Source of the DNA: Magnetospirillum sp. | Lineage (GTDB): Bacteria > Pseudomonadota > Alphaproteobacteria > CACIAM-22H2 | Direction of reading: 5' to 3' | Assembly (NCBI GenBank): GCA_027532905.1 | Contig: JAPZUA010000006.1 | Coordinates: forward strand, 62,001 to 126,000 | Length of the DNA: 64,000 nucleotides | Part shown: positions 20,091 to 30,115 of the stretch, one piece after another | Numbering within the stretch: position 1 is the first letter of the stretch | Layout of the letters: each line of letters opens with the position of its first letter | Translations under genes and position numbers: made by a program | The notes under the pieces: model-generated | Databases searched by the model: none | Told to the model about the DNA's origin: nothing | Seen by the model: the letters and a program-made list of their open reading frames with translations, nothing else

Positions 20091-20665
20091 AAGGTCGCGT
20101 CGCACCCGAGTGCGCTCGCAAGCCGACGGCGATAGTCGCGGCGCGGAATTTCGACGGCCCCGAATCGCGACATATGGTCGGTCACCATCTGCGTATCGAG
20201 CAGCGCAAAACCGCCCGCGCGCAGCCTTGCCACCAGATGCACGAACGCGACTTTCGAAGCGTCGGTGCGGCGCGCGAACATGCTTTCGCCGAAAAAGGCG
20301 CCCTTGAGATGCACGCCGTAGAGGCCGCCCGCAAGTTCGCCGTCGCACCAGCTTTCGACCGAATGTGCGAAGCCCATTTCGTGCAGATCGAAATAGGCGC
20401 GCTTGATGTCGGCATTGATCCAGGTCGAGCTGCGCTCCGCACAGCCCGCCATGGTCTCGGCGAACGCCGTATCGACGCGGATTTCGAAGATGTCCCGTCG
20501 CAGCGTGCGTTTGAGCGAGCGCGGCACATGCACGGCCTCGAGCGGCACCACGCCGCGCGGATCGGGATCGAACCATTCGATTTTCGCCGACTGCGCCGAC
20601 GGCGCCATCGGAAACACGCCGTTGGCGTAGGCCCAGACGAGTTGCTGTGCGGTCAGTGCCGCCAT
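20030..20665 (-). CDS. aat: Leucyl/phenylalanyl-tRNA--protein transferase
   Basis: A 211-residue enzyme that adds Leu or Phe to N-terminal Lys/Arg of proteins, creating N-degrons read by ClpS, which is also encoded in this window. Motifs include LVWAYANGVFPMA near the N-terminus, TWINADIKRAYFDLHEMGFAHSVE, ELAGGLYGVHLKGAFFGESMF and LLDTQMVTDHMSRFGAVEI. ATG 20665. The last 61 bases overlap DUF2155 on the other strand. It follows a PAS-like unknown gene in the accBC cluster. Confidence 0.95.
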   Translation of the reverse strand: MAALTAQQLVWAYANGVFPMAPSAQSAKIEWFDPDPRGVVPLEAVHVPRSLKRTLRRDIFEIRVDTAFAETMAGCAERSSTWINADIKRAYFDLHEMGFAHSVESWCDGELAGGLYGVHLKGAFFGESMFARRTDASKVAFVHLVARLRAGGFALLDTQMVTDHMSRFGAVEIPRRDYRRRLASALGCDATFYRTAEPAVLAALQSLTQTS

Positions 20666-20673
20666 GGGGTCGC

Positions 20674-21282
20674 TTAGGATGCGGCCTGTTTGCCGAAGCC
20701 GCCGAGTGCGACCGGCGTTGCCGCCATCGGCAGGGCGCCCACGAGAAAGCCGCACACGGGCCCGTTCGGGTCGGCGGCGAGCGGCAGGGTGAGGCGCGCC
20801 CAGCTGTCCTGGCGGCCGCCTTGCGCGGGTGCGCTATGCAAGAGGAAAATCGCTTTGCGCCGTGCGGCGGCGGCAGCCAAGACGGCGCGCAGCAGCAAGC
20901 CAAGCGCGAGGCCGTTGCGCGCGGCATCCGTGCCGCCGGCCGCCGCAAGCCGCGTGCCCACGCGCCGATAGCCATATTGGAACGCGCCTTCCGCAGGCTC
21001 GGCCCATGCGACGTCGCCGGTGGCGGCCCCCAGATCGAGATATTCGAATTGGGCCGCCGTCGGCAGATCCGACGTCGCGCGCGCGATGTCCCACAAGCGG
21101 CGCAGCGAGGCGAGCACGGGGACGGGCAGCAGATCGGCGTCGGGATTCCACACGAAGCCCGGCTGCGGCAGGTTCGCTTCGCGTAGCAGCGCTTTGGCGC
21201 TCTCGCGGCGCGTGTTGGCGATGTCGTCGGCCAAGTCGCGCACGCGGGCGTCGTCGTCGTGCAGGACTTGGGAACCGGTCAT
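20674..21282 (-). CDS. PAS-like protein of unknown function
   Basis: A 202-residue soluble protein inserted between accC and aat. The central part (LASLRRLWDIARATSDLPTAAQFEYLDLG ... FQYGYRRVGTRLA) loosely resembles the PAS_5 family of alphaproteobacterial sensory domains, but no ligand residue can be assigned. Its ATG overlaps the accC stop (four bases), so it is coupled to fatty-acid synthesis genes. The PAS assignment is tentative. Confidence 0.6.
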   Translation of the reverse strand: MTGSQVLHDDDARVRDLADDIANTRRESAKALLREANLPQPGFVWNPDADLLPVPVLASLRRLWDIARATSDLPTAAQFEYLDLGAATGDVAWAEPAEGAFQYGYRRVGTRLAAAGGTDAARNGLALGLLLRAVLAAAAARRKAIFLLHSAPAQGGRQDSWARLTLPLAADPNGPVCGFLVGALPMAATPVALGGFGKQAAS

Positions 21283-22622
21283 TTCTTGAGGCCCATCCAG
21301 CGCTCAAGCCAATGGATGTCGTAGCGCCCGTCGATGAATTCGGGCGTCTGCAAGAGCTTGCGGTGCAAGGGCAACGTGGTCTTGATGCCGCCGATCACGT
21401 ATTCGTCGAGGGCGCGGCGCAGGCGCATCAGGCATTCGTTGCGGCTGGTCCCGTGCACGATGAGCTTGGCCACCATGCTGTCGTAGTTCGACGGAACTTT
21501 GTAACCCGAATAGAGCGCGCTATCGACGCGCACGCCCAAGCCGCCGGGTGGGTGATATTCGGCAACGCGGCCGGGGGCGGGGGCAAACGTCTCGGGGTCT
21601 TCGGCGTTGATGCGGCATTCGATAGCGTGGCCTTGCAGGCGCACGTCTTCTTGCGTAAACGCAAGGGGTGCTCCTGCCGCGATGCGGATCTGCTCGCGCA
21701 CTAGATCGAGCCCGCAGATCATTTCCGTGACCGGATGCTCGACCTGCAGGCGCGTGTTCATTTCGATGAAGTAGAAATTGCCGTCCTGGTACAGGAACTC
21801 GAGCGTGCCGGCGTTGCGGTAGCCGAGCTTCTTGAGTGCACTCGTCACGATCTCGCCCATGCGGGCGCGCTGGTCGAGATTGAGCGCGGGCGACGGGCTT
21901 TCCTCGAGCACCTTCTGGTGCTTGCGCTGCAGCGAGCAGTCGCGCTCGCCCAGATGCACGACATTGCCGTGCGCGTCGGCGAGGATCTGGAATTCGATGT
22001 GCCGCGGATGGCCGAGATACTTTTCGATATAGACGACGTCGTTGCCGAAATTGGCTCCGGCCTCGCTGCGCGCACTGCGATAGGCTTCGGCCAATTCGTC
22101 GGCGTTGTTGGCAACGCGCATGCCTTTGCCCCCGCCGCCGCCCGCCGCCTTGATCAGCACCGGATAGCCGATTTCAGCACCCAGCTTCAGCGCGGTTTCG
22201 ACGTCGGCGACCGGCCCGTCCGAGCCCGGCACGCACGGCACTTTGAGCTCGATCATCGCGCGCTTGGCTTCGATCTTGTCGCCCATCATCGAGATGTGGT
22301 CGGGGCTCGGGCCGATGAACACGATGCCGTGCTCCTCGACCATGCGCGCGAAATCGGCGTTCTCGGAGAGGAACCCATAGCCCGGATGGATCGCGTCCGC
22401 CCCGGTGATGACGGCGGCCGAAATGATCGCGGCTTTGTTGAGATAGCTGTCGCGCGCGGCCGGCGGGCCGATGCACACGGCCTCGTCGGCCAGGCGCACA
22501 TGCATGGCGTCGGCATCGGCCGTCGAATGCACGGCCACGGTCTGGATGCCGAGTTCCTTGCAGGCTCGGTGGATGCGCAGTGCGATTTCGCCGCGATTGG
22601 CGATCAGGACTTTTTCGAACAT
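21279..22622 (-). CDS. accC: Acetyl-CoA carboxylase biotin carboxylase subunit
   Basis: A 447-residue ATP-grasp enzyme that carboxylates biotin on AccB in the first step of fatty-acid synthesis. It starts MFEKVLIANRGEIALRIHRACKELG. It has the glycine-rich ATP loop KAAGGGGGKGMR, the catalytic EMNTRLQVEHPVTE stretch and the C-terminal SALYSGYKVPSNYDSM segment. Full length for AccC. ATG 22622 lies eight bases after the accB stop. Confidence 0.97.
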   Translation of the reverse strand: MFEKVLIANRGEIALRIHRACKELGIQTVAVHSTADADAMHVRLADEAVCIGPPAARDSYLNKAAIISAAVITGADAIHPGYGFLSENADFARMVEEHGIVFIGPSPDHISMMGDKIEAKRAMIELKVPCVPGSDGPVADVETALKLGAEIGYPVLIKAAGGGGGKGMRVANNADELAEAYRSARSEAGANFGNDVVYIEKYLGHPRHIEFQILADAHGNVVHLGERDCSLQRKHQKVLEESPSPALNLDQRARMGEIVTSALKKLGYRNAGTLEFLYQDGNFYFIEMNTRLQVEHPVTEMICGLDLVREQIRIAAGAPLAFTQEDVRLQGHAIECRINAEDPETFAPAPGRVAEYHPPGGLGVRVDSALYSGYKVPSNYDSMVAKLIVHGTSRNECLMRLRRALDEYVIGGIKTTLPLHRKLLQTPEFIDGRYDIHWLERWMGLKK

Positions 22623-22630
22623 CGCGTCGG

Positions 22631-23095
22631 TCACGGAAGAACGACGATCAGCGGCTCGCCATATTCGACCGGCGAACCGTTTTCGACGAGAATCCGCGCG
22701 ACCGTGCCCGAACGCGGGCTGCGGATCGGGTTCATGACCTTCATCGCTTCGATGATGACGAGCGTCTGGCCTTCTTTGACGCGGTCGCCCGCCTTCACGA
22801 AAGCGGGCGCGCCCGGTTCGGGCGACAGATAGCACGTGCCGACCATCGGCGAGGTGACGGCCCCTTCGGGCGCGCCGCCCGCATCGACTGCTGCTCCGGG
22901 TGCGGCAGTTGCGGGTGCGGCGACGGCAACGGGTGCAGCCGGTGCTGCTGCGGCGACGACGCCGCGCCCCAAGCGCAGGCGCTGTTTGCCGTCTTCGAAT
23001 TCGAGCTCGGTCAAGCCCTCTTCGGCCATCAGCTTGGCCAAGCGCCGCACCGTGGCGAGGTTGGGCGAAAACTCGGGCGTTTTGTTTGTCGGCAT
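22631..23095 (-). CDS. accB: Acetyl-CoA carboxylase biotin carboxyl carrier protein
   Basis: A 154-residue carrier. The N-terminal region holds the assembly domain, residues about 50-75 are an Ala/Pro hinge, and the C-terminal biotinyl domain contains the biotin-accepting Lys in IEAMKVMN. It is cotranscribed with accC, eight bases apart, and follows aroQ, the standard alphaproteobacterial order. Confidence 0.97.
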   Translation of the reverse strand: MPTNKTPEFSPNLATVRRLAKLMAEEGLTELEFEDGKQRLRLGRGVVAAAAPAAPVAVAAPATAAPGAAVDAGGAPEGAVTSPMVGTCYLSPEPGAPAFVKAGDRVKEGQTLVIIEAMKVMNPIRSPRSGTVARILVENGSPVEYGEPLIVVLP

Positions 23096-23146
23096 GGCGG
23101 GTCTAGATCTCGCGTGGGGGAACGGAACGATAGGGGAGGGGACGCG

Positions 23147-23602
23147 TCAGTTCTGCTCGGCGTCGGCGAAACGCGCGAGCGCTTCGATGGCGAACAGATA
23201 GCCTTGCGCGCCGAAGCCGCAGATGACGCCGCGCGCAATGCCGCTCACGAAGGAGCGGTGGCGGAATTCTTCGCGCGCGTGGATGTTGGAAAGATGGATT
23301 TCCACGACCGGCAGGTCGCTTGCCACGAGCGCGTCGCGCAAGGCAACCGAACTGTGCGTGAGGCCGCCCGGATTGATGCCGATCGCGTCGGCCGTCTGGC
23401 GGGCTTCCTGGATCCAGTCGATGAGCTGGCCCTCGTGGTTCGACTGGCGGAAATCGAGCGTGCAGCCAAGCTCGTCGGCGCGCGCACGGCAATCGGCCTC
23501 GATGTCGGCGAGCGACGTGCGGCCGTAGATTTCCGGCTGGCGCACGCCCAGCAGATTGAGATTGGGGCCGTTCAAGACCAGCAAGGTGGGCTTCGAATCC
23601 AA
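23147..23602 (-). CDS. aroQ: Type II 3-dehydroquinate dehydratase
   Basis: A 151-residue shikimate-pathway enzyme that dehydrates 3-dehydroquinate. Characteristic segments are [20 protein letters not shown] (with the catalytic Tyr), [33 protein letters not shown] and [20 protein letters not shown]. No ATG is available before the conserved N-terminus, so the start is probably TTG 23602, with only a weak upstream GTGAG. First gene of the aroQ-accB-accC cluster. Confidence 0.93.
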   Translation of the reverse strand: MDSKPTLLVLNGPNLNLLGVRQPEIYGRTSLADIEADCRARADELGCTLDFRQSNHEGQLIDWIQEARQTADAIGINPGGLTHSSVALRDALVASDLPVVEIHLSNIHAREEFRHRSFVSGIARGVICGFGAQGYLFAIEALARFADAEQN

Positions 23603-23683
23603 AGGACGAATCTCACAAAAAAGGGGAAGGTATCGAGGCCGTTATAGCACGCAATTTCGGGCGCGCAATCGACCCCGGCGGGG

Positions 23684-24325
23684 CTAGAGGCGGGTGGTCA
23701 GCAGGCGAAAGCCCGCATAGGCGAAAAACGCCGCAAAACCGGCCTCGGCCCAGCGTCGGACGCGTAAATAGAAGGCCGCCATCGTCGCACTCGAAAACAC
23801 GAGAACATAGGTCGAGAAAACCGCGCAGCCGATGGCAAAACACACGCCCAAGATCGCGGCGAGCGGGGCGGCGTCTTCGCCCACGCGCAAGCCCATCGCC
23901 ATCGTCGCGACCCAGCCCAAGATCGCCTTCGGGTTCGAGACATGCATGAGATAGCCGCGCACGAATAGGCGCAACCCCTCGCGCCTGTCGACCGCAGCCG
24001 TTGCCGATGCGGGCGCTGCAGCGCGGCACGCCGATCTGGCCGCACGCCAAGCGAGATAGAAAAAATAGAGGGCCCCGCCGATTTTCAGAAACACGAGCGC
24101 TCCCGCATAAGCCTGCAGCACGGCCGCAACGCCGATCGCGGCAAGGCCTGCCCAGGTGAAGGAGCCTGCGATCACGCCGGCGGCAAGTGCAAACCCGGCT
24201 TTGCGCCCGCGCTCCATCGACAACGCCATGACGGCCATGTTGCTCGGCCCCGGGCTTGCGACATTGGCAAAATAGATGGCGCAGACGAGCCCGAGCCCCG
24301 ACAGGCGGGCGATCCAATCTTCCAT
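23684..24325 (-). CDS. LysE/RhtB family amino acid exporter
   Basis: A 213-residue inner-membrane protein with about six hydrophobic helices. The N-terminus contains YFANVASPGPSNMAVMA, the 'PGPxxxxV' signature of the LysE/RhtB family, and the centre has GYLMHVSNPKAILGW, the 'NPKA' motif. It probably exports an amino acid or related metabolite. ATG 24325 has AAGGAG eight bases before it. It is divergent from the EamA transporter gene. Confidence 0.93.
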   Translation of the reverse strand: MEDWIARLSGLGLVCAIYFANVASPGPSNMAVMALSMERGRKAGFALAAGVIAGSFTWAGLAAIGVAAVLQAYAGALVFLKIGGALYFFYLAWRAARSACRAAAPASATAAVDRREGLRLFVRGYLMHVSNPKAILGWVATMAMGLRVGEDAAPLAAILGVCFAIGCAVFSTYVLVFSSATMAAFYLRVRRWAEAGFAAFFAYAGFRLLTTRL

Positions 24326-24424
24326 GGCGCACTCCTTATTGCATGTCGAAGATAGCTGCACTGCGCGATGCGCACAACGCGCCCTCTGGTGCGCGCGCGC
24401 GCGATGGCGCACAGTCGGATCCGC

Positions 24425-25309
24425 ATGTCGTCGTCCCGTTTGATTCCGGTTTTTGCCGCCGCCCTTTCCAGCACGCTGGGCGGCTCGTCCGCCGTCGCGA
24501 TCCGCTTCGTGATCGACGCGTCCGATCCGATCTCGATCGCGTTCCTGCGCTGCGGCGGGGCTGGTATCGCGATGGCGGCCATCATGTTCGCGGCCACGCG
24601 CGCGCGAGTATTGCGCCGCGACCTAGCCCCCGTTGCGGCTTTGGGCGTGCTGATGTTCGGCGGGTTCGGCTATCTGTTTTCGGCGGGGCTTGCCTATGTG
24701 CCGGCCGCGCGCGGCGCGCTCGTCGTCGCGGCGATGCCGATCTTCGTGCTGGTGCTCGCGACCGCCATGGGCCGCGAGCGCATGACCTTTGCCAAGGCCG
24801 CCGGAGCCGCGTTGGGTTTTGCCGGCGTGTTCGTGGCCTTGGGCGAGCGCGCAAGTGCGGGGCCCGAGGCGTGGCGCGGCGATCTGCTGTTGGTGGGTGC
24901 CGCCTTGGTCGGCTCGATCCACGCCGTGTTCTCGGTGCCCTATTTGCGGCGCAACGCGGCCTTGCCGGTGACGGTCGTGCAGCTTTTTGCGGGCAGCCTC
25001 GCGCTGGCGGCCGCGCTTTTCGTGCGCGGCGATCCGTTGGCCGGGCTCGTGCATTTCGCCCCCGACCAATGGTTCGCCGTGTTCTGGATCATGTTCGTGG
25101 GCGGCATGGCGTCGTTCTACATGTGGTTCTGGGCGCTCGAGCGTGTGCCCGCCTCGGCGGTGGCGCTGACGATCTCGTTCAATCCGGTCGCGGCCGCTGC
25201 CGGCGGGGCGCTGCTGCTGGGCGAGGCCGTCACGCTCAATCTGCTGCTGGGCTTCGTTGCGATCGCGGCGGGCCTTGCCGTCGCCACGCGCGCGCGGGCA
25301 TCTGCGTGA
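24425..25309 (+). CDS. EamA/DMT superfamily transporter
   Basis: About 294 residues with ten predicted membrane helices in two EamA repeats. The second half contains FVGGMASFYMWFWALERVPASAVALTISFNPV, typical of drug/metabolite exporters. ATG 24425 (MSSSRLIPV) is preferred because earlier in-frame ATGs add a strongly Arg-rich, unlikely extension. The stop overlaps the GTG of the next gene by four bases. Substrate unknown. Confidence 0.9.
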   Translation: MSSSRLIPVFAAALSSTLGGSSAVAIRFVIDASDPISIAFLRCGGAGIAMAAIMFAATRARVLRRDLAPVAALGVLMFGGFGYLFSAGLAYVPAARGALVVAAMPIFVLVLATAMGRERMTFAKAAGAALGFAGVFVALGERASAGPEAWRGDLLLVGAALVGSIHAVFSVPYLRRNAALPVTVVQLFAGSLALAAALFVRGDPLAGLVHFAPDQWFAVFWIMFVGGMASFYMWFWALERVPASAVALTISFNPVAAAAGGALLLGEAVTLNLLLGFVAIAAGLAVATRARASA

Positions 25310-25704
25310 AAACCGGCGTCGAAGCCGGACTCGTCTATTTCGCGATCGTCTATGCGGCCGGCTTTGCGCTCGGCACGCTGCGTGTGCTCGCCGTCGCACC
25401 CGCAATCGGCGCGTCTGCGGCCGTGCTCGTCGAATTGCCGATCATCCTGGCGGTTTCGTGGTTCGCCTGCGGCTTCGTGCTGAAGCGCTTCGCCGTGTCG
25501 CAAGACGCACGCGTGGCGATGGCGGCAATTTCGCTCGTGCTGCTGCTCTTGGCCGAAATCGGCACGGGCGTGTTTGCCTTCGGCCAGACGCCCGAGGCCG
25601 CCATCGCCCGCATGTTCGCAGCGGAAAACTGGCTCGGCTTGGCGGGCCAGCTACTCTTCGCTGCCTTTCCGCTGCTGCGCCAGCGACGCGGCATGGGCGG
25701 ATAG
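25306..25704 (+). CDS. Small integral membrane protein of unknown function
   Basis: A 132-residue protein with four likely membrane helices ([66 protein letters not shown]). The GTG start overlaps the EamA stop (GTGA), so it is coupled to the transporter. Its final 54 bases overlap the convergent MarR gene. No family recognised with confidence. Confidence 0.72.
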   Translation: MKTGVEAGLVYFAIVYAAGFALGTLRVLAVAPAIGASAAVLVELPIILAVSWFACGFVLKRFAVSQDARVAMAAISLVLLLLAEIGTGVFAFGQTPEAAIARMFAAENWLGLAGQLLFAAFPLLRQRRGMGG

Positions 25705-26127
25705 CTTGTCGAGAAGCGCCGAAAGGCTTTTGCGCTCGGGCGGCGACAAGGCCGCGAGCAACTCCGCCTCTGCCGCCTGGGCAAGCGGCACGATGCGCGC
25801 ATAGACGCGGCTGCCCGCCGCCGACAGCGCAAGTTTCGAGCGCCGCCGGTCCTGCCGGTCGGTCGCCTGCAGCGCGAAACCCTTCTGCAACAAGGCGGCA
25901 ACCGCGCGGCTGACCTGGACCTTGTCCATCGCCGTGCGCGTCGCCACCTCGCTTGCGGACAGGGGGGCGAAGCTGCCGAGCACGGCCATGCAGCGCCATT
26001 CCGGGATCGTGAGGCCGAAGCGGTCGCGGTAGAGGCCCGCGATCGCGTCCGATACGGTGTTGGACAGCACCGACAGCCGGTAGGGCACGAACCGGTCGAG
26101 CGCGAAGGGCGTTGCAATTGGTTTCAT
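25651..26127 (-). CDS. MarR family regulator of the homogentisate pathway
   Basis: A 158-residue winged-helix regulator: dimerising N-terminal helix, DNA-binding core [40 protein letters not shown], then a wing with [14 protein letters not shown]. Its start codon lies inside a palindromic operator shared with the divergent hppD promoter, so it should repress itself and the tyrosine-degradation genes until an intermediate binds. The ligand is not known. The 3' end overlaps the small membrane protein gene. Confidence 0.88.
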   Translation of the reverse strand: MKPIATPFALDRFVPYRLSVLSNTVSDAIAGLYRDRFGLTIPEWRCMAVLGSFAPLSASEVATRTAMDKVQVSRAVAALLQKGFALQATDRQDRRRSKLALSAAGSRVYARIVPLAQAAEAELLAALSPPERKSLSALLDKLSAHAASLAQQRKGSEE

Positions 26128-26140
26128 ATGAAACTAATAT
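26112..26140 (+). promoter_or_regulatory. hppD promoter with MarR operator in the spacer
   Basis: TTGCAA (26112-26117) and TAATAT (26135-26140) are separated by exactly 17 bases. The perfect palindrome GTTTCATATGAAAC (26121-26134) fills the end of that spacer and abuts the -10 element. It also contains the ATG of the divergent MarR gene. A repressor bound here would block RNA polymerase on hppD and also the regulator's own gene. Confidence 0.75.
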
Positions 26141-26186
26141 CGCGCCAACAGTCGATCGACAAGACCCCAAATCAAGGAGGCATGCC

Positions 26187-27281
<1,095 letters not shown>

Positions 27282-27306
27282 GGAGACAACCCATGAGGAA
27301 CTGGCC

Positions 27307-28452
27307 ATGAAAAACTGGATCGGCTTTCCGCTGTCGCAAGGGATCTCCTCGCGCCAGGCACATTGCGACTTGCCGGCGGGCACCTACGAGCGCGAACTCG
27401 GCAAGGAAGGCTTCTTCGGGCCGGCCGCGCACATGTACCACGCGCACCCGCCGACCGGCTGGAGCGACTTCGAAGGCGATCTGCGCCCGCGCGCGTTCGA
27501 CTATCGCAAGCTCAACGCGGCGAGTGCCAGCCCTTGGGACGCGTCGCTGCTGATGTCGAACGCGGCGATGAAGTTCCGCCAATGGCGCGTGTCGGGGCCG
27601 ATGTCCGAGCTCGCGCGAAACGCCGACGGCGACGAATTGCTATTCGTGCACGAAGGTGCGGGCGATCTCTTCTGCGATTGGGGCCATCTCGAATATCGCG
27701 ACGGCGACTACATCTTGATGCCGCGCTCGGCGATGTGGCGTTTGGTGCCGCGCGAGGCCACGACCTTGCTGCTGATCGAGGCCACCAACGATTCCTTCCG
27801 TCTGCCCGAGAAGGGTATCGTCGGCCGCCATGCGATTTTCGATGCGGGCTGCCTCGACACGCCGAAGCTCGACGATGCGTTCGCGGCGCAGAAATCCGAG
27901 CAGCCGACGCGCGTTGCGATCAAGCGCGGCGGGCGCATCTCGACCATGACCTATCCCTACAATCCGCTCGATGCGGTGGGCTGGCACGGTGATCTTGCCC
28001 CCGTGCGCGTCAATTGGCGCGATTTCCGGCCGCTGATGAGCCACCGCTACCATCTGCCGCCGTCGGCGCACACGACGTTCGTGGCAAATCGTTTTGTCGT
28101 GTGCACCTTCGCACCCCGCCCCGCCGAAAGTGATCCGGGGGCGCTCAAAGTGCCGTTTTTCCATTCCAACGACGATTACGACGAGATCATCTTCTACCAT
28201 CGCGGCAAGTTTTTCAGCCGCGACAATATCCATCCCGGAATGGCGAGCCTGCACCCCTGCGGCTTCGCGCACGGGCCGCATCCGAAAGCCTTTGCGCTGG
28301 CGGCCAAGAACCCGCAAGGCGGCCAGATGCTCGACGAAGTCGCCGTGATGATCGACACGCGCGACGCGGTCGAGGTTGCACCCCAGCCCGAAGGGGTGGA
28401 GTGGACGGGTTACGTCGATTCCTGGAAGATCAAACCGGAAGCTGCGGAGTAA
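27307..28452 (+). CDS. hmgA: Homogentisate 1,2-dioxygenase
   Basis: A 381-residue cupin-type iron enzyme that opens homogentisate to maleylacetoacetate. Iron-site candidates are in FFHSNDDYDEIIFYHRGKF (His and Glu) and HPCGFAHGPHP (His). It is shorter than the roughly 430-440-residue Pseudomonas/human type and corresponds to the shorter bacterial subgroup. It sits 25 bases after hppD and five before the fumarylacetoacetase gene, which strongly supports the role. Confidence 0.94.
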   Translation: MKNWIGFPLSQGISSRQAHCDLPAGTYERELGKEGFFGPAAHMYHAHPPTGWSDFEGDLRPRAFDYRKLNAASASPWDASLLMSNAAMKFRQWRVSGPMSELARNADGDELLFVHEGAGDLFCDWGHLEYRDGDYILMPRSAMWRLVPREATTLLLIEATNDSFRLPEKGIVGRHAIFDAGCLDTPKLDDAFAAQKSEQPTRVAIKRGGRISTMTYPYNPLDAVGWHGDLAPVRVNWRDFRPLMSHRYHLPPSAHTTFVANRFVVCTFAPRPAESDPGALKVPFFHSNDDYDEIIFYHRGKFFSRDNIHPGMASLHPCGFAHGPHPKAFALAAKNPQGGQMLDEVAVMIDTRDAVEVAPQPEGVEWTGYVDSWKIKPEAAE

Positions 28453-28457
28453 CGACC

Positions 28458-29465
28458 TTGAAACTTGCGACACTGAACGAAGGCGGGCGCGACGGCACAT
28501 TGGTCGTCGTCTCGCGCGATCTCGCACGCTGCGTGAAGGCGCCGCGCGTGGCCGCAACGCTGCGTGCGGCCCTCGACGATTGGGGCCGGGCATCGCGCGA
28601 GCTCGCGTTGATTTCCGAACTGCTCGACAACGGCCGCGACAATATCAACGACGCGGCCGTGACGAAGTTCGATGCGACCGCCTGCATGGCGCCGTTGCCG
28701 CGCGCTTCGCAATGGATCGACGGTTCGGCCTATCTCAACCATGTCGAGCTTGTGCGCAAAGCGCGCAAGGCCGAGATGCCGCCCGAATTCTATCGCGATC
28801 CGCTGATGTACCAGGGCGGCTCCGACACGATGCTGGGGCCGTGCGCGCCGATCCTGGCGACAAGCGAAGCGCACGGCATCGATTTCGAGGCGGAAGTCGC
28901 GGTCGTGACCGACGACGTGCCGATGGGCATCGGCGCTGAGGCCGCGCGCCGCCATATCCAACTCGTGCTGCTCGTCAACGACGTGTCGCTGCGCAATCTG
29001 ATCCCGGCCGAACTGGCCAAGGGCTTCGGCTTTTTCCAGTCGAAACCGTCGTCGGCGTTTTCGCCCGTGGCGGTGACGCCCGACGAACTCGGGCCCGCCT
29101 GGGACGGCGCCAAGCTCAATCTGCCTTTGCGCGTGTCGCTGAACGGCCAATGGTTCGGCCATCCCAATGCGGGTGCGGACATGAATTTCGATTTCGGCCG
29201 GCTTCTGGCGCATGCGGCGTTCACGCGCGCTTTGGGGGCGGGCACGATCCTTGGCTCCGGCACGGTCTCGAACCGCGATCCGGCCGTCGGCTCGTGCTGC
29301 CTTGCCGAAAAGCGCATGATCGAGATCATCGCGAGCGGGGCCGCAACCACGCCGTTCCTCAAATTCGGCGACCGCGTGCGCATCGAGATGACCGACGAAG
29401 GCGGGCGCTCGATTTTCGGCGCCATCGACCAGATCGTCGAAGCCTACAAAGGACCGCAGCCATGA
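28458..29465 (+). CDS. Fumarylacetoacetase (FAH family hydrolase)
   Basis: A 335-residue hydrolase that cleaves fumarylacetoacetate to fumarate and acetoacetate, the last step of the pathway. Metal-binding residues are in DFEAEVAVVTDDVPMG (Glu and Asp), and the catalytic-domain end has LGAGTILGSGTVSNRDPAVGSCCLAEKR and LKFGDRVRIEM. The start is most likely TTG 28458, five bases after hmgA. The stop overlaps the maiA ATG (ATGA). Confidence 0.93.
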   Translation: MKLATLNEGGRDGTLVVVSRDLARCVKAPRVAATLRAALDDWGRASRELALISELLDNGRDNINDAAVTKFDATACMAPLPRASQWIDGSAYLNHVELVRKARKAEMPPEFYRDPLMYQGGSDTMLGPCAPILATSEAHGIDFEAEVAVVTDDVPMGIGAEAARRHIQLVLLVNDVSLRNLIPAELAKGFGFFQSKPSSAFSPVAVTPDELGPAWDGAKLNLPLRVSLNGQWFGHPNAGADMNFDFGRLLAHAAFTRALGAGTILGSGTVSNRDPAVGSCCLAEKRMIEIIASGAATTPFLKFGDRVRIEMTDEGGRSIFGAIDQIVEAYKGPQP

Positions 29466-30112
29466 AGCTTTGGGGCTATTTCCGTTCGTCGGCGGCGTTT
29501 CGCGTGCGCATCGCCCTTGCTTTGAAGGGCCTGCCGGTCGAGCACGCGTTTGTGCATCTGCGCCGCAACGAGCAGCGCGCACCGGACTATCTCGCCAAGA
29601 ATCCGCTGGGCTTGGTGCCCACGTTCGAAGACGGGCCGGTCGTGCTTACGCAGTCGCTGGCGATCTGCGAATATCTCGACGAGATGCATCCCGCGCAGCC
29701 GTTTCTCCCGGCCGACCCGGTGGGACGCGCGCGCGTGCGCAGCCTTGCCTACACGATCGCGTGCGACATCCATCCGGTCAACAATCTGCGCGTGCTGCGC
29801 TATCTGCTGGGCCCGCTGGGGCTCGACAAGGATGCGCACAATGCCTGGTACCGGCATTGGATCGCGGTCGGCTTCGAAGCGCTCGAAAAGTTGCTGGCCG
29901 ACGGCAAGGCTGGGCCTTACTGCCACGGGTCTGTGCCGGGGCTGGCGGATATCTGCTTGGTGCCGCAGGTCTTCAACGCCAAGCGTCTGGCGAGCGACGC
30001 CGAGCTTGCAGCCTATCCGACCATCATGGCCGTGTTCGCGGCTTGCATGGCGCATCCGGCGTTCCAGGCGGCAACCCCTGAAAACCAGCCGGATTTCGAT
30101 CCCGCACCTTGA
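29462..30112 (+). CDS. maiA: Maleylacetoacetate isomerase
   Basis: A 216-residue zeta-class glutathione transferase that isomerises maleylacetoacetate to fumarylacetoacetate with glutathione. It has the zeta signature near the N-terminus (YFRSSAAFRVRIALALKGL; the SSA motif carries the catalytic Ser), the glutathione-site QSLAICEYLDE and the C-terminal LADICLVPQVFNA. Last gene of the tyrosine operon, coupled by a four-base overlap. The convergent DsbA gene ends three bases away. Confidence 0.95.
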   Translation: MKLWGYFRSSAAFRVRIALALKGLPVEHAFVHLRRNEQRAPDYLAKNPLGLVPTFEDGPVVLTQSLAICEYLDEMHPAQPFLPADPVGRARVRSLAYTIACDIHPVNNLRVLRYLLGPLGLDKDAHNAWYRHWIAVGFEALEKLLADGKAGPYCHGSVPGLADICLVPQVFNAKRLASDAELAAYPTIMAVFAACMAHPAFQAATPENQPDFDPAP

Positions 30113-30115
30113 GCG

